Shown: one piece after another, positions 31,579 to 40,119 of the stretch
Layout of the letters: each line of letters begins with the position of its first letter
How positions within the stretch are numbered: position 1 is the first letter of the stretch
Source of the DNA: Streptomyces sp. NK15101
GTDB taxonomy: Bacteria; Actinomycetota; Actinomycetes; Streptomycetales; Streptomycetaceae
Direction of reading: 5' to 3'
DNA length: 40,365 bases
Assembly: GCF_020400725.1 (NCBI RefSeq)
Contig: NZ_JAINVG010000073.1
Coordinates: 1 to 40,365, forward strand
Program-made: the position numbers and the translations under genes
The notes under the pieces: generated by a model
The model's input: the letters and a program-made list of their open reading frames with translations, nothing else
What the model was told of the DNA's origin: nothing
Databases searched by the model: none

Positions 31579-32483
31579 ACACCGCCACTCCCCCCGCGGC
31601 CGAAGGCCGGTCCGGACATCCGGAGATCCCCACCCGGCTGGTCGTGGCCGCCCTGGTCCGCGAGGACGGCACCGTCGACGCAGGCGAGTTGTACGCCGTC
31701 GCCGACCTGCTCGGCATGAGCGAGACCCAGATCAGGCTGTGCGTCAAACGCCTGGTCACCGAGGGCCGGTTCACCCAGGAGGGCCGCGGCCGCAAGGCGA
31801 AGCTGCGCGCCGTGGCCGACGCCACCGGCTCCTTGGCCCCGGACGCCGCCTACGTCCGCCACGCCTACCGGCAGGACGCGGGGCTCGCCCCCTGGGACGG
31901 CACCTGGCACCTGTTCGCCTTCGCCGTCCCCGAATCCCGCCGCACCGCCCGCGACGCCCTGCGCGAGCACCTCCTCCACCTCGGCGCAGCCCCCCTCCAA
32001 AGCGGCCTGTACGTCACCGCCAACCCGATCGCCGAACTCGTCCGCGGCCAAGCCCGGCACCTCGGCGTCCTCGACACCCTCACCAGCTTTTCCACCACAC
32101 ACATGCGGGTCGGCGACATCACCGACCCGCGCACGCTCGCAGCCGCCTTGTGGCCGCTCGACGAGATCGCCGAACGGCACGAACAGCTCGCCGCCTTCGC
32201 CGAAACCCGCCTCGCCCGCCTCACCCCGAACCAGGCCTTGTCCGGGGCCGAGCTGATCGGCACGGCCGTCGAACTCGCCGCCCGGTTCACCGCCGCGATG
32301 ACACCCGACCCCCTCCTGCCACCCCAACTCCTCCCCCGGCCCTGGCCCGGAACCCGCGCCCGCCGCCTGGCCGCCGACTGCTGGCGTCGCCTGCACCGGA
32401 GCACGCACACCGGCGAAACCAGCCCCCTGCGCCTGTTCGCCCTCTACACCGACGCGATGAACCAGGCCGACGACGACCAGTGA
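31575..32483 (+). CDS. PaaX-family transcriptional regulator
   Basis: The 302-residue protein has an N-terminal winged helix (GELYAVADLLGMSETQIRLC, VKRLVTEGRFTQEGRGRKAK). A central PaaX domain contains PWDGTWHLFAFAVPESRRTA and APLQSGLYVTANPI. The C-terminal helical domain contains AELIGTAVELAARF. PaaX-like proteins repress catabolic genes and respond to CoA-thioesters. The nearby GNAT and hydrolase are possible targets, but no phenylacetate genes are present. The start overlaps the GNAT stop by one base pair step. Confidence 0.85.
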   Translation: MNTATPPAAEGRSGHPEIPTRLVVAALVREDGTVDAGELYAVADLLGMSETQIRLCVKRLVTEGRFTQEGRGRKAKLRAVADATGSLAPDAAYVRHAYRQDAGLAPWDGTWHLFAFAVPESRRTARDALREHLLHLGAAPLQSGLYVTANPIAELVRGQARHLGVLDTLTSFSTTHMRVGDITDPRTLAAALWPLDEIAERHEQLAAFAETRLARLTPNQALSGAELIGTAVELAARFTAAMTPDPLLPPQLLPRPWPGTRARRLAADCWRRLHRSTHTGETSPLRLFALYTDAMNQADDDQ

Positions 32484-32709
32484 CCCGAGTAAGAGGTTTC
32501 TCGGTGGATCTCCGACTCGGAGGATCGACTGTCGCACCCTCTGCTGATCAAGATGCGTGTCGACTCGGCACCGTCGGCCCCGACGCCGGGGCTGTCCGGC
32601 TGTTGGGCGCGCTGCCGTCCGGTCGTGAGGTGCGGCTGGAACGGGGAGGGCTGCGGCGTGTGACCACGCCGTGCGCGGCGGCCCTGGAAGGGTGGGGCGC
32701 CGCGCGGGA

Positions 32710-33489
32710 TCAGGCCCCGGTGCGGGCGACCGACAGGTCGACGTCGTAGGTCTCCTCGACGATCCCGTCGGGGAAGACCTTCAGCAGGTGCGCGCGTTCC
32801 TCGGCGAAGTAGGCGGTGCGGCGTTCCTCGGAGTCGACGAGGAACGCCGAGTGGCTGCCGAGGTTCGCCAGATGGGTGTCGAGGGGGACGCGGCGGCTCC
32901 AGCGCAGGGTGCGGCGGGTGAGGCCGAGGCGGCCTTCGGGGTCGGCGACGTCGGCGTACGTGCCGGGCTTCTCGTCCGCCTCGGTGTCGAGGCCGAAGTG
33001 TGCGGCCTGGCGGGCGCCCGCCTCGGCGATCCAGGGCACGTCCCCGGGGTTCGTGTTCCACCACAGCGCGATCGCACCGCCGGGGCGCAGCACGCGCAGT
33101 GCCTCCGGGATGGAGCGGGCGGGGTCGGTCCAGTGCCAGGACTGGGCGTAGGTGAGGAGGTCGACGGAGGCGGAAGCGAGGGGGAGGCGGTTGCCGTCGC
33201 CTCTGACGAGTGGCACGTCGGGGTGCGTGCGGCGGAACTCCGCCGCCATGCCGGAGCCGGGTTCCACGGCGATGACGTCGGAGCCTCGGGCGCGCAGCAG
33301 GCCGGTGGCTATGCCCGTACCGGCACCGATGTCGGCGACGCGGGCGCCGCACAGGGAGCGGCCGGTGAGTTCCTCGACCGCGTCGAGGAGGGCGGGCGGG
33401 TAGGAGGGGCGGTTGGCGGCGTACTGGGCCGCGGCCGTGTTGAAGGAGTGGGCTCGAGCGGTGTGGGTGGGAGCCGTCATGAGGTTCAT
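32710..33489 (-). CDS. Class I SAM-dependent methyltransferase
   Basis: The 259-residue protein has motif I VADIGAGTGIATGLL near residue 50 and an acidic strand end (VIAVEPGSGMAAEF). It then shows GDGNRLPLASASVDLLTYAQ, the UbiE/COQ5-type signature. WHWTDPARSIPEALRVLRPG follows in standard order. It probably methylates a small molecule; the substrate is unknown. ATG at 33489 is given, and another ATG at 33480 is equally possible. No clear ribosome site was found for either. It stands alone between convergent and divergent neighbours. Confidence 0.88.
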   Translation of the reverse strand: MNLMTAPTHTARAHSFNTAAAQYAANRPSYPPALLDAVEELTGRSLCGARVADIGAGTGIATGLLRARGSDVIAVEPGSGMAAEFRRTHPDVPLVRGDGNRLPLASASVDLLTYAQSWHWTDPARSIPEALRVLRPGGAIALWWNTNPGDVPWIAEAGARQAAHFGLDTEADEKPGTYADVADPEGRLGLTRRTLRWSRRVPLDTHLANLGSHSAFLVDSEERRTAYFAEERAHLLKVFPDGIVEETYDVDLSVARTGA

Positions 33490-34035
33490 CGTGCCCAGGA
33501 CGGAGCGTTTCAGTGGGCCGTGGACGGCAATCGAGGAGCCGGCCGCGCAGAAGTCCGTGGACCGTCTCGAGGCTCACAGGGCCGCCGAAAGGCCCTGCGC
33601 CCCCTCAACGGCGCGGGCCACCGCGACGAGCCGAGACGCTTCTCGCTCCGGACCCTGAAGGCGTCCGGGAGAAGTGGCGGAAGTACTGGGCGGGCTTCCT
33701 GGAGATCCTCCCGACCGGCGACGACGCACTGAGAGTGGGCGCGTATCGCGGGGACGGCGGCCGAGAGGGTGGCCCGCCGCCCCTCCTCGAAGCGGCCGAC
33801 TGGGTCGATGGCCGTAGCCGATGCCCGTAGCTTCGGGCGGGAACGGCGTCCCCAGTCGCCGTACCGGGGAGCCAGCTCCATCCCGCCTCGTACGTCGTAC
33901 GGCACCCCTGCCCCCCGTGTCCCGGACAAGGCCACGCCTGTCCGGGACAGCGGCCGTCCCTTGCCCTGGCGCCCGCCCCGCCCGAACGCTGGATCGCAGC
34001 CCTCTCCACCGATGGACCGACGAAGGGATACGCCC
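33490..34035. other. 546-bp intergenic region
   Basis: No gene is recognised. The region holds a perfect 11-bp inverted repeat at 33918-33949. It should also contain promoters for both the methyltransferase and the secreted protein. Confidence 0.4.
33918..33949. repeat. Perfect 11-bp inverted repeat (TGTCCCGGACA)
   Basis: TGTCCCGGACA (33918-33928) is complemented exactly by TGTCCGGGACA (33939-33949) across 10 nt. It lies about 85 bp before the secreted-protein gene, so an operator is possible; a terminator is the alternative. Confidence 0.55.
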
Positions 34036-34401
34036 ATGTCCGCATCGCCCGTCGCCGCCCGCATCGCCCTGGCGGCGCTGCTGCTCGCCGTGCCGGCCGC
34101 CGTGGCCGCTCCGGCCGAGGCGGCGCCCCCGGCAGCCGACTGCCCGTGGTACCAGGGCGCGCCGCCGAGCAGCCTGAACCCGTACAGCAGCACGGACTAC
34201 GCCGCCGGCAGCGCGCCCATCCGGGTCGGCCCCTACGATGCCTGCACCGCCGTCTCCACCAAGCCGTCCGGAACGGCGATCACGGTGAACTGTTACGTCA
34301 CCAACAGCTACGGCAACACCTGGTCGTACGTCCGCGGCAGCGGCTGGGTCTACGACGGGAACCTGCGCAACGGCGGCTCCCCGCACCCCTGCCGTTTCTG
34401 A
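34036..34401 (+). CDS. Small secreted protein, SH3-like
   Basis: The 121-residue protein has a Sec signal peptide (ARIALAALLLAVPAAVAAPA) with a likely cleavage near AEA-AP. The mature part has four Cys (DCPWYQG, DACTAV, VNCYVTN, HPCRF) that could form two disulfides. The segment APIRVGPYDACTAVSTKPSG followed by NSYGNTWSYVRGSGWVYDGN resembles bacterial SH3-like folds in Streptomyces exported proteins. Function is unknown. ATG 34036 is chosen because it sits at the start of the signal peptide and has GAAGGG upstream; an in-frame ATG lies at 34012. Confidence 0.8.
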   Translation: MSASPVAARIALAALLLAVPAAVAAPAEAAPPAADCPWYQGAPPSSLNPYSSTDYAAGSAPIRVGPYDACTAVSTKPSGTAITVNCYVTNSYGNTWSYVRGSGWVYDGNLRNGGSPHPCRF

Positions 34402-34488
34402 TCCTCCTCCCGACCCCACCCCGGCACCCGTCAGTACACCTCGGGCAGGCCCCGCGGCTGACGGGGCGATGCGGGCGGCACGGTAGGA

Positions 34489-34524
34489 GTCGTCCGTTGC
34501 CTCCGAGAACCGGCAACGGACGAC
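34489..34524. terminator. Perfect 13-bp hairpin between convergent genes
   Basis: GTCGTCCGTTGCC (34489-34501) pairs with its complement (34512-34524) around a 10-nt loop. It lies between stops at 34401 and 34609 and may serve both strands. Confidence 0.8.
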
Positions 34525-34608
34525 GAGACGCGTCGTATCGGGGTGTGGGTACGCCCCGGAGCCGTGCAGACCGCTCACGGTCGGCGGCAGGCGGTCGGGG
34601 AGCGTCGG

Positions 34609-34905
34609 TCAGGGGGTGTCGCCGGTGTAGTAGAAGCGGCAGGCGACTCCTGGGCCCGGCCCGCGCGGGTCGCCGGGGCGCGGGTCGTACAGCGCACGCC
34701 CGCCGGGCCACTTCGACAGCTCGGTGGTCAGAGCGACGCCGTCGTCGACCTCCTCGATCCGCCAGCCGTGGATGTCCAGCAGGAGACCGTCCAGCGGACC
34801 GCCGACGAGTTCGGCGTAGGTCCGGTCCAGCCGCGGCCCCGGGTCGGGGTCGTCGTGGTCACGGCCGTAGACCCGGCCGCGCAGCAGTTGCTCGTCACCG
34901 TTCAT
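34609..34905 (-). CDS. Conserved-looking hypothetical protein
   Basis: The 98-residue soluble protein reads MNGDEQLLRGRVYGRDHDDP, then YAELVGGPLDGLLLDIHGW, LTTELSKWPGGRALYDPRPG and VACRFYYTGDTP. The GGPLDG motif and the ending YYTGDTP are found in small actinobacterial proteins without known function. There is no signal peptide or TM segment. The ATG at 34905 is the only sensible start. It ends near the hairpin at 34489-34524. Confidence 0.65.
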   Translation of the reverse strand: MNGDEQLLRGRVYGRDHDDPDPGPRLDRTYAELVGGPLDGLLLDIHGWRIEEVDDGVALTTELSKWPGGRALYDPRPGDPRGPGPGVACRFYYTGDTP

Positions 34906-35125
34906 GCCGCCCAGCCTTCCAGCCACCACTGACAACACGGTCCGGCAGTGGCCCCGCCGTGGAGGGGGCCTCTTCCCCACGGCTCTCGCGCGGGAAAGGG
35001 GTGCCGTCGCGGGGAGGCTTGGCCACCCGGGCTGAACAGGGAAAACAAGCAGTGCTCGAAGTACTGGGCTCCCATTTCCGGCAACACCTCCGGTCCCCTG
35101 CCGCCTGCAACCGTCCGACAACGGT

Positions 35126-35395
35126 TCAGCCGCCCCCCGGTGCAACCCCCTCCGCGCACACGACGGCCGTAAGTTCCCACTGGCCGGTCGCCATCGCGTC
35201 GAACGTCTCCGTGCGCACCGAGCGGTCCCCGTCGTCGCGGGCTTTCGCGTACAGGGCGGGCCGGCGGGCCTCCGCTCCGGGCGCGCATGCGGTCACCAGC
35301 GCCTCGCCGGTGTCTGGAGAGCCGTGTCCGTCAACGCTCCGCAGCCCAACCAGCCCAACCAGCCCGGTCGCCGGCGGTTCACCCGCCGCCTGCAT
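35126..35395 (-). CDS. Possible hypothetical protein of 89 residues
   Basis: The frame has strong G/C bias at third positions from about 35330 down to its stop. It reads DGHGSPDTGEALVTACAPGA and ends MATGQWELTAVVCAEGVAPG. The first part contains a short repeat (GLVGLVGL) from tandem GGGCTGGTT units. No family is recognised. It may be a real small gene, the C-terminal remnant of a longer one, or a chance frame. Confidence 0.35.
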   Translation of the reverse strand: MQAAGEPPATGLVGLVGLRSVDGHGSPDTGEALVTACAPGAEARRPALYAKARDDGDRSVRTETFDAMATGQWELTAVVCAEGVAPGGG

Positions 35396-35554
35396 GCCGT
35401 CGTCTCGCACTTGCGCACGCAGGGGCAGAGCACGGGTCCGTTCGTCAGGACGTCCACTGTGCGGCCGACCTCGGCTCACCGCTTCATTGGTGTCATCGCA
35501 ACAGCCGAGCGACCAAGTGTGTTGACGGCTGCCGAAATCCACCCCGTGGTTTCA

Positions 35555-36106
35555 TCAGACTTCACCGGCTGCTCCGTTTGGGGCATCGCGGCGAATCAGC
35601 TGGTCGATCTCTTCGGCGGAGTCGGCGGCGAGGCGGTAGATGCCCTGGAGGCTCGCTGAACGGATCAGGCGCCCGTCCTCCACGTGCTTGAGCAGTCGCT
35701 CACCCCGGCGGGATGTGTACGTCAGGCGCTCCAGGAGGTCCCCTGGGACAACCGTGTCGAACCTGAGCGGGGCACCTGGCGGTCCGACGAGCACTTCGGT
35801 GACACATCCGGTCTTGAGCGGACGCCAGTCCAGCAACTTCACGTAGTCGTCATCGGGAAGCGCCGAGCCGACGTTCTCGTAGGGGACGATGTGAGCCACC
35901 TCCAGCGCCCCCAGCAGATGGAGACGGGTGCGGTGGGCGCGCACGGGGTAGATGCGGTCGCCAGGCTGCACTCCCGCACGCAGGAAGCTCGGCAGCGACT
36001 GGTACGGCCCGCCGAACAGCATCGTCAGCCGCCGGCCGGTATAGCCGGATCGCTCAAGCTCTCGGCACAAGTCGTTGGTCCACAACGTCGTATAGGAGTT
36101 CGGCAC
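35555..36106 (-). CDS. Hypothetical protein of 183 residues
   Basis: From the GTG at 36106 the protein reads VPNSYTTLWTNDLCRELERS, GYTGRRLTMLFGGPYQSLPS, then GVQPGDRIYPVRAHRTRLHL and LGALEVAHIVPYEN. It ends in a helical region (SAEEIDQLIRR). I do not recognise the family. It is soluble, with no TM segment. The segment GVQPGDRIYPVRAHRTRLHL followed by LLGALEV resembles PUA/ASCH-like beta barrels, but this is weak. Base composition is less GC-rich than neighbours. A longer N-terminal reading is open but has poor composition. Confidence 0.6.
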   Translation of the reverse strand: MPNSYTTLWTNDLCRELERSGYTGRRLTMLFGGPYQSLPSFLRAGVQPGDRIYPVRAHRTRLHLLGALEVAHIVPYENVGSALPDDDYVKLLDWRPLKTGCVTEVLVGPPGAPLRFDTVVPGDLLERLTYTSRRGERLLKHVEDGRLIRSASLQGIYRLAADSAEEIDQLIRRDAPNGAAGEV

Positions 36107-36156
36107 GCCAGCACGGTAACCGTGCCCTCTGACAGACACCGTGCCGGAAGCCGACG

Positions 36157-36306
36157 TCAGTACGTGGTGACACGCTCGCGGCGCCGCGCGTCGGCAATCG
36201 TGAGCACCGTGATCAGCAGCCTGAACGCCTTGCGGCGTTCGTCGAGGGGTGGGAGGCCGGCGGTCTTCCCCGCGCGAGCCCGTTGAGCAGGACATCGCGT
36301 TCGTTC
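36157..36306 (-). pseudogene. Small hypothetical gene, apparently frameshifted
   Basis: From an ATG at 36306 the frame reads MNERDVLLNGLAR. A one-base shift at about 36266 then gives AGKTAGLPPLDERRKAFRLL and ITVLTIADARRRERVTTY up to 36157. The two parts together look like one small protein of about 50 residues. In the sequence as given they are in different frames. It may be a decayed gene or an indel error. No function is known. Confidence 0.35.
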
Positions 36307-36351
36307 ATGACTGCCTCCCGTGGGACGGGTGCGGCTCCCCCACCCCGCGCA

Positions 36352-36391
36352 CAGGGCCTGCCGATCCCCGCACCACGCCCGGCAGGCCCTG
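36352..36391 (-). terminator. Hairpin after the SpoIIE phosphatase gene
   Basis: CAGGGCCTGCCG (36352-36363) pairs perfectly with CGGCAGGCCCTG (36380-36391) across 16 nt. It lies just beyond the stop at 36414 on the minus strand. Confidence 0.7.
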
Positions 36392-36413
36392 CGCCACTGC
36401 CCGGGCCGGTGCC

Positions 36414-38903
36414 TCACGCCGACCTGGGGGCGAGCTCCTGCTCGGTCCAGATCGTCTTTCCTCGTGGACTGAACCGACAGCCCCAGCGGCTCGTGAGCTG
36501 GGCGACGAGGAACAGGCCCCGACCGCCCTCATCCGTGCTCCGGGCCCGCCGCAGCCGGGGATGGGCGTCCTTCGGATCGGATACCTCGCACACCAGCACC
36601 CTGTCCCGGATGAGCCGCAGGACGATCGGTCCGCCCGCGTACCGCAGGGCGTTGGTGACCAGTTCGCTCACGACGAGTTCGGTGGCGAACAACTGCTCTT
36701 CGAGTCCCCACCCGATCAGCTGCGCCGTCACGTCCTGCCGGGCGTCGTGCACGGCGGTCGGCTCGGCCGGGTACTCCCACACGGCCGTGTCGGCGGCGGG
36801 GACGCTGCGGATGCGGGCGAGCAGCAGGGTGACGTCGTCCTCGGGTCCTTCGGCCTCGGGGTGCCGGCCGATGACCGCGGTGCCGATCTCGTGCAACGGG
36901 TCGCCGGGGCGGCAGAGTTCGGTGAGGTCCTCGCGCAAGCGGGTCATCCCGGCGTCGACGTCGCGGCCGAGGAGACCGTCCGTGTAGAGGGCGAGAACGC
37001 TGCCCGGCGGCAGGGTGCACGTGTACACCTCGAAGGGACTGTCCACGACGCCGAGCGGTGGCCCGGGTTCGATGTCGAGGTAGGTGACGGTGCCGTCGGG
37101 CAGGACGACCGCGGGCGGTGGGTGTCCCGCGCTCGCCACCTGACAGATCCCGGAGACGGGGTCGTACACGGCGAACAGGCACGAGGCGCCCACGGTGTCG
37201 GGCAGCTCGGCCTCCGCCTCCATGCGTCGTACCAGATCGTCGAGACGGGTCAGCAGTTCGTCGGGGCTGAGGTCGAGGTCGGCCAGTGTCTGCACGGCGG
37301 TGCGCAGGCGTGCCATGGTGGTCGTGGCCTGCAGTCCGTGGCCGATGACGTCGCCCACCACGAGCGCGACCCGCAGCGACGAGAGCGCGAAGGTGTCGAA
37401 CCAGTCGCCGCCGACGCTCGCGCCGCCACCGATCGGCAGGTAGATGCCGCTGGTCTCGGCGGCCGTGCTGTCGGTGGTGGAGGCCGGGAGGAGGCTCTGC
37501 TGGAGGGCGACGGCGGTACGGTGCTCGCGGGTGTAGCGCAGCGCGTTGTTGACGGCCTGGGCACTGCGCACGCACAAGTCCTTGAGGACTTGCGCGTCAC
37601 GCTCGTCGAAGGGCACGGGCGTGGTCGTACGCCAGACGAGGGCGTAGCCGAGAACGCGGCCCCGATGGTAGATGGGACAGCCGAGCGAGGAGCGCATGCC
37701 CTCGGGCATCATCTTCGCGACCAGAACGGGGTCGTTGCCCAGGAACAGGCGGACCAGTTCCGGGTCCGAGACGATCACCTCCTGCCCCACGGCGGTGCGC
37801 TGGAACTCGGGGCGGTCGGGAATCGGCGGCAGCGACTCCCCTACCTGCACCAGCGGGGCGGGCCAGCGCCGGTCCGCCGATTTCACCGCGACCCTGCGGA
37901 GCAGTTCGTCCTCCGGGCCGATGTACTTCGCCGGAGGGTCGCGGCCTTCGAGGACGTCGTCCCTCAGGTCGACCGCCGCCAGGTCGCCGAGGGCCGGCAC
38001 CAGCGCCTGGACGAGGTCCTGGGCGCTGTTCACCGCGTCCAGGGACCCGCCGATGCCCACCGCGCCGCGGTAGGCGGCCGTGCGACGGCTCTGGGCCTGG
38101 AACCGGTCCGTGATCTCTCCGGCCGCCACGGCCACCCCGACCGGTTCCCCCCGCCGGTCGAGCACGCGCAGGCAGGTGAGGGACAGCGCCGGCTCGGAGC
38201 CGGGCACCGGGCCGCGGAACTCGGCGGCCACGACCGGCACGCCGCGCTCGGCGACGGCGGCGATGGCGTCCCGGGCGCTTTCACCCGTCCCGGTGCGATG
38301 AAGGGAGAGGACCCAGTCCTCCGGACCGTCGGCGGGACGGAGGGACCTGAAGGCCGGATTGGTCCGCACGAGGCGCAGATCGAGGTCGAGCAGGGCCACG
38401 CCGACGAGGTCCTGCTGGATCAGCGTGGTGGCGATCTCCGGGACGTCGTCCCAGCTCGGCGAGGGGCTCGGCGGCACGGCCAGGAGGAGCGTTTCGCCCC
38501 CGTCCTGCGCGGCCAGTATCCGGACCTCGGCTTCGACCAGTCGGCCGGAGCGGTGCCGGAGCCGGGCCAGGCGAGCGCGGGGTGACCCCGCGAACCGTGC
38601 CTGCGAAGGCGCGTGGGGACCGAGGAGGTCACGTGCCGCCGTTCCGACGACCTCATCGGCGTTCCAGCCGAGCAGTTCACCTGCGGCACGCGACCACCAG
38701 GAGATCCTGCCCCGTGCGTCCACGAGCGCGACCGCCACCCCGTCGAGCGCATCCGTAGGGCCGTGGGCAGTGCCAGGGGAACGCCTCACCTTGCTCCTCC
38801 GTCTCCGCACGGCTGCGAACGGTTCCCCAGTCTCGCCCAGGGCGGGGACTTCCGCCTGGGGGCGCGTCCGGGGGGCACCGCCCGTATCGGCCTCCGAGCT
38901 CAT
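36414..38903 (-). CDS. PAS-GAF-SpoIIE phosphatase fused to an anti-sigma HATPase domain
   Basis: The 829-residue protein has a PAS domain at about 50-150 (VALVDARGRISWWSRAAGEL), a second PAS-like unit at about 165-290, and a GAF domain at about 295-450. A PP2C/SpoIIE phosphatase follows at about 470-690 (GGDWFDTFALSSLRVALVVG, ASAGHPPPAV, LALYTDGLL). A C-terminal RsbW-like HATPase sits at about 700-829 (ELVVSELVTNALRYAGG, DEGGRGLFLVAQLTSRWGC). Such proteins control anti-sigma antagonists in partner-switching pathways by sensing signals through PAS/GAF. The DG motifs for metal binding are present. Nearby STAS-domain protein (40120) could be a partner. No TM segment is seen. Confidence 0.93.
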   Translation of the reverse strand: MSSEADTGGAPRTRPQAEVPALGETGEPFAAVRRRRSKVRRSPGTAHGPTDALDGVAVALVDARGRISWWSRAAGELLGWNADEVVGTAARDLLGPHAPSQARFAGSPRARLARLRHRSGRLVEAEVRILAAQDGGETLLLAVPPSPSPSWDDVPEIATTLIQQDLVGVALLDLDLRLVRTNPAFRSLRPADGPEDWVLSLHRTGTGESARDAIAAVAERGVPVVAAEFRGPVPGSEPALSLTCLRVLDRRGEPVGVAVAAGEITDRFQAQSRRTAAYRGAVGIGGSLDAVNSAQDLVQALVPALGDLAAVDLRDDVLEGRDPPAKYIGPEDELLRRVAVKSADRRWPAPLVQVGESLPPIPDRPEFQRTAVGQEVIVSDPELVRLFLGNDPVLVAKMMPEGMRSSLGCPIYHRGRVLGYALVWRTTTPVPFDERDAQVLKDLCVRSAQAVNNALRYTREHRTAVALQQSLLPASTTDSTAAETSGIYLPIGGGASVGGDWFDTFALSSLRVALVVGDVIGHGLQATTTMARLRTAVQTLADLDLSPDELLTRLDDLVRRMEAEAELPDTVGASCLFAVYDPVSGICQVASAGHPPPAVVLPDGTVTYLDIEPGPPLGVVDSPFEVYTCTLPPGSVLALYTDGLLGRDVDAGMTRLREDLTELCRPGDPLHEIGTAVIGRHPEAEGPEDDVTLLLARIRSVPAADTAVWEYPAEPTAVHDARQDVTAQLIGWGLEEQLFATELVVSELVTNALRYAGGPIVLRLIRDRVLVCEVSDPKDAHPRLRRARSTDEGGRGLFLVAQLTSRWGCRFSPRGKTIWTEQELAPRSA

Positions 38904-39104
38904 CGTCGGACCACCCGTGTTCCACCATCGCAGGCCCGCCGACCGCCTTGCGCATACGGGAGTGCGCGCTTCGCGGTCGCTGCCGGGGACCGGTCGCGAC
39001 AGTGCTGTCCAGGACGGGCGTCCGCGTTCTCGGGACGAGCCTGGTTACTCACAAGTAGGGTCGGTTGCTGTCACCTTCGCACCGAACGGACTCCAGGAGG
39101 ACGC

Positions 39105-39929
39105 GTGGCCGACGACGCGCTGACGGACTTCACCCGAGAGCGGTTCACCCACCAGGGCCGTTCGCATGCGGTGCTGCGGTCGGGGAACGGCCCGGCGGTC
39201 GTCGTCATGGCCGAGATCCCGGGCATCACCCCGAAGGTGGCCCGGTTCGCGCGACGAGTCCGTGACATCGGCTGCACCGTAGTCCTGCCGGACCTGTTCG
39301 GCGTCGCCGGACGCGATCCCGATCCGTCGGCGCACGGGTGGACGGGCAGCGCGATGACGGGCCTGCGCGCCACCGCCCGCATCTGCGTCAGCAGGGAGTT
39401 CACCGTGCTCGCGGCCGGTCGCACCTCTCCTGTGGTCACCTGGCTGCGAGCGCTCGCGGCCCGTGAGCACGAGCGGTGCGGCGGCCCCGGGGTCGGCGCG
39501 GTCGGCATGTGTTTCACCGGCGGGTACGCCCTCGCCATGGCCACCGACGAACGTCTCCTCGCACCGGTCCTCTGTCAGCCGTCCCTCCCGCTCGCGGTCA
39601 CCGCGCGCAACCGGCGATCCCTCGACATCTCTCCGGCCGACCTCCGTGCCGTCCAGCAACGTTGCGAGGCCGGTCTGACGGTTCTCGGACTGCGCTTCCG
39701 CGGCGACCGGCTCGTCCCCGGCGAGCGCTTCGCGCTGCTGAGGGCGAAGCTCGGCGAGGCGTTCGTGGCGATCGAGCTCGACGACGGCGCGGCGGACCCG
39801 GACGCCTTGACACCCCCGCACTCGGTCGTCACCGAGCATCTCGTCGACGAGCCCGGCGAGCCCACCCGTCAAGCCCTTGACCAGGTCCTGGATCACCTTC
39901 GCGCCCGGCTGCTGACTTCTGCCCCGTGA
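39105..39929 (+). CDS. Dienelactone-hydrolase family protein
   Basis: The 274-residue protein has the DLH fold. The nucleophile motif is GMCFTGG with Cys at about 136, the usual DLH GxCxGG. E37 (VVMAEIPGI) matches the Glu that interacts with the Cys. AFVAIELDDGAADP leads to the acid residue. It probably hydrolyses a lactone or ester; no aromatic degradation genes are nearby. GTG 39105 has AGGAGG 5 nt upstream, a strong site. It is divergent from the phosphatase gene with about 200 bp between. Confidence 0.85.
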   Translation: MADDALTDFTRERFTHQGRSHAVLRSGNGPAVVVMAEIPGITPKVARFARRVRDIGCTVVLPDLFGVAGRDPDPSAHGWTGSAMTGLRATARICVSREFTVLAAGRTSPVVTWLRALAAREHERCGGPGVGAVGMCFTGGYALAMATDERLLAPVLCQPSLPLAVTARNRRSLDISPADLRAVQQRCEAGLTVLGLRFRGDRLVPGERFALLRAKLGEAFVAIELDDGAADPDALTPPHSVVTEHLVDEPGEPTRQALDQVLDHLRARLLTSAP

Positions 39930-40119
39930 GCATCCCGTCGCGCTGCTCCGCCGAAGCTTCCCGGCCGCGGGGCAGTGCCACGGCAAGGGCGTCGCGGACG
40001 CCCGCATGCCTCGTCCGGGTGGAATCTTTCCCTCTTGCTGGGGATCGGTGCTGCTCACATGGGGTGAAAGGGCCGCGTGGCTCGTTTCCCGGCCCTGGGC
40101 GGGAGGCGTTGATGGAGAC

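Noticed and set aside
36249..38585. 778-codon plus-strand frame opposite the SpoIIE phosphatase
   Set aside because: Antisense frame; the minus-strand protein has complete domains in order.
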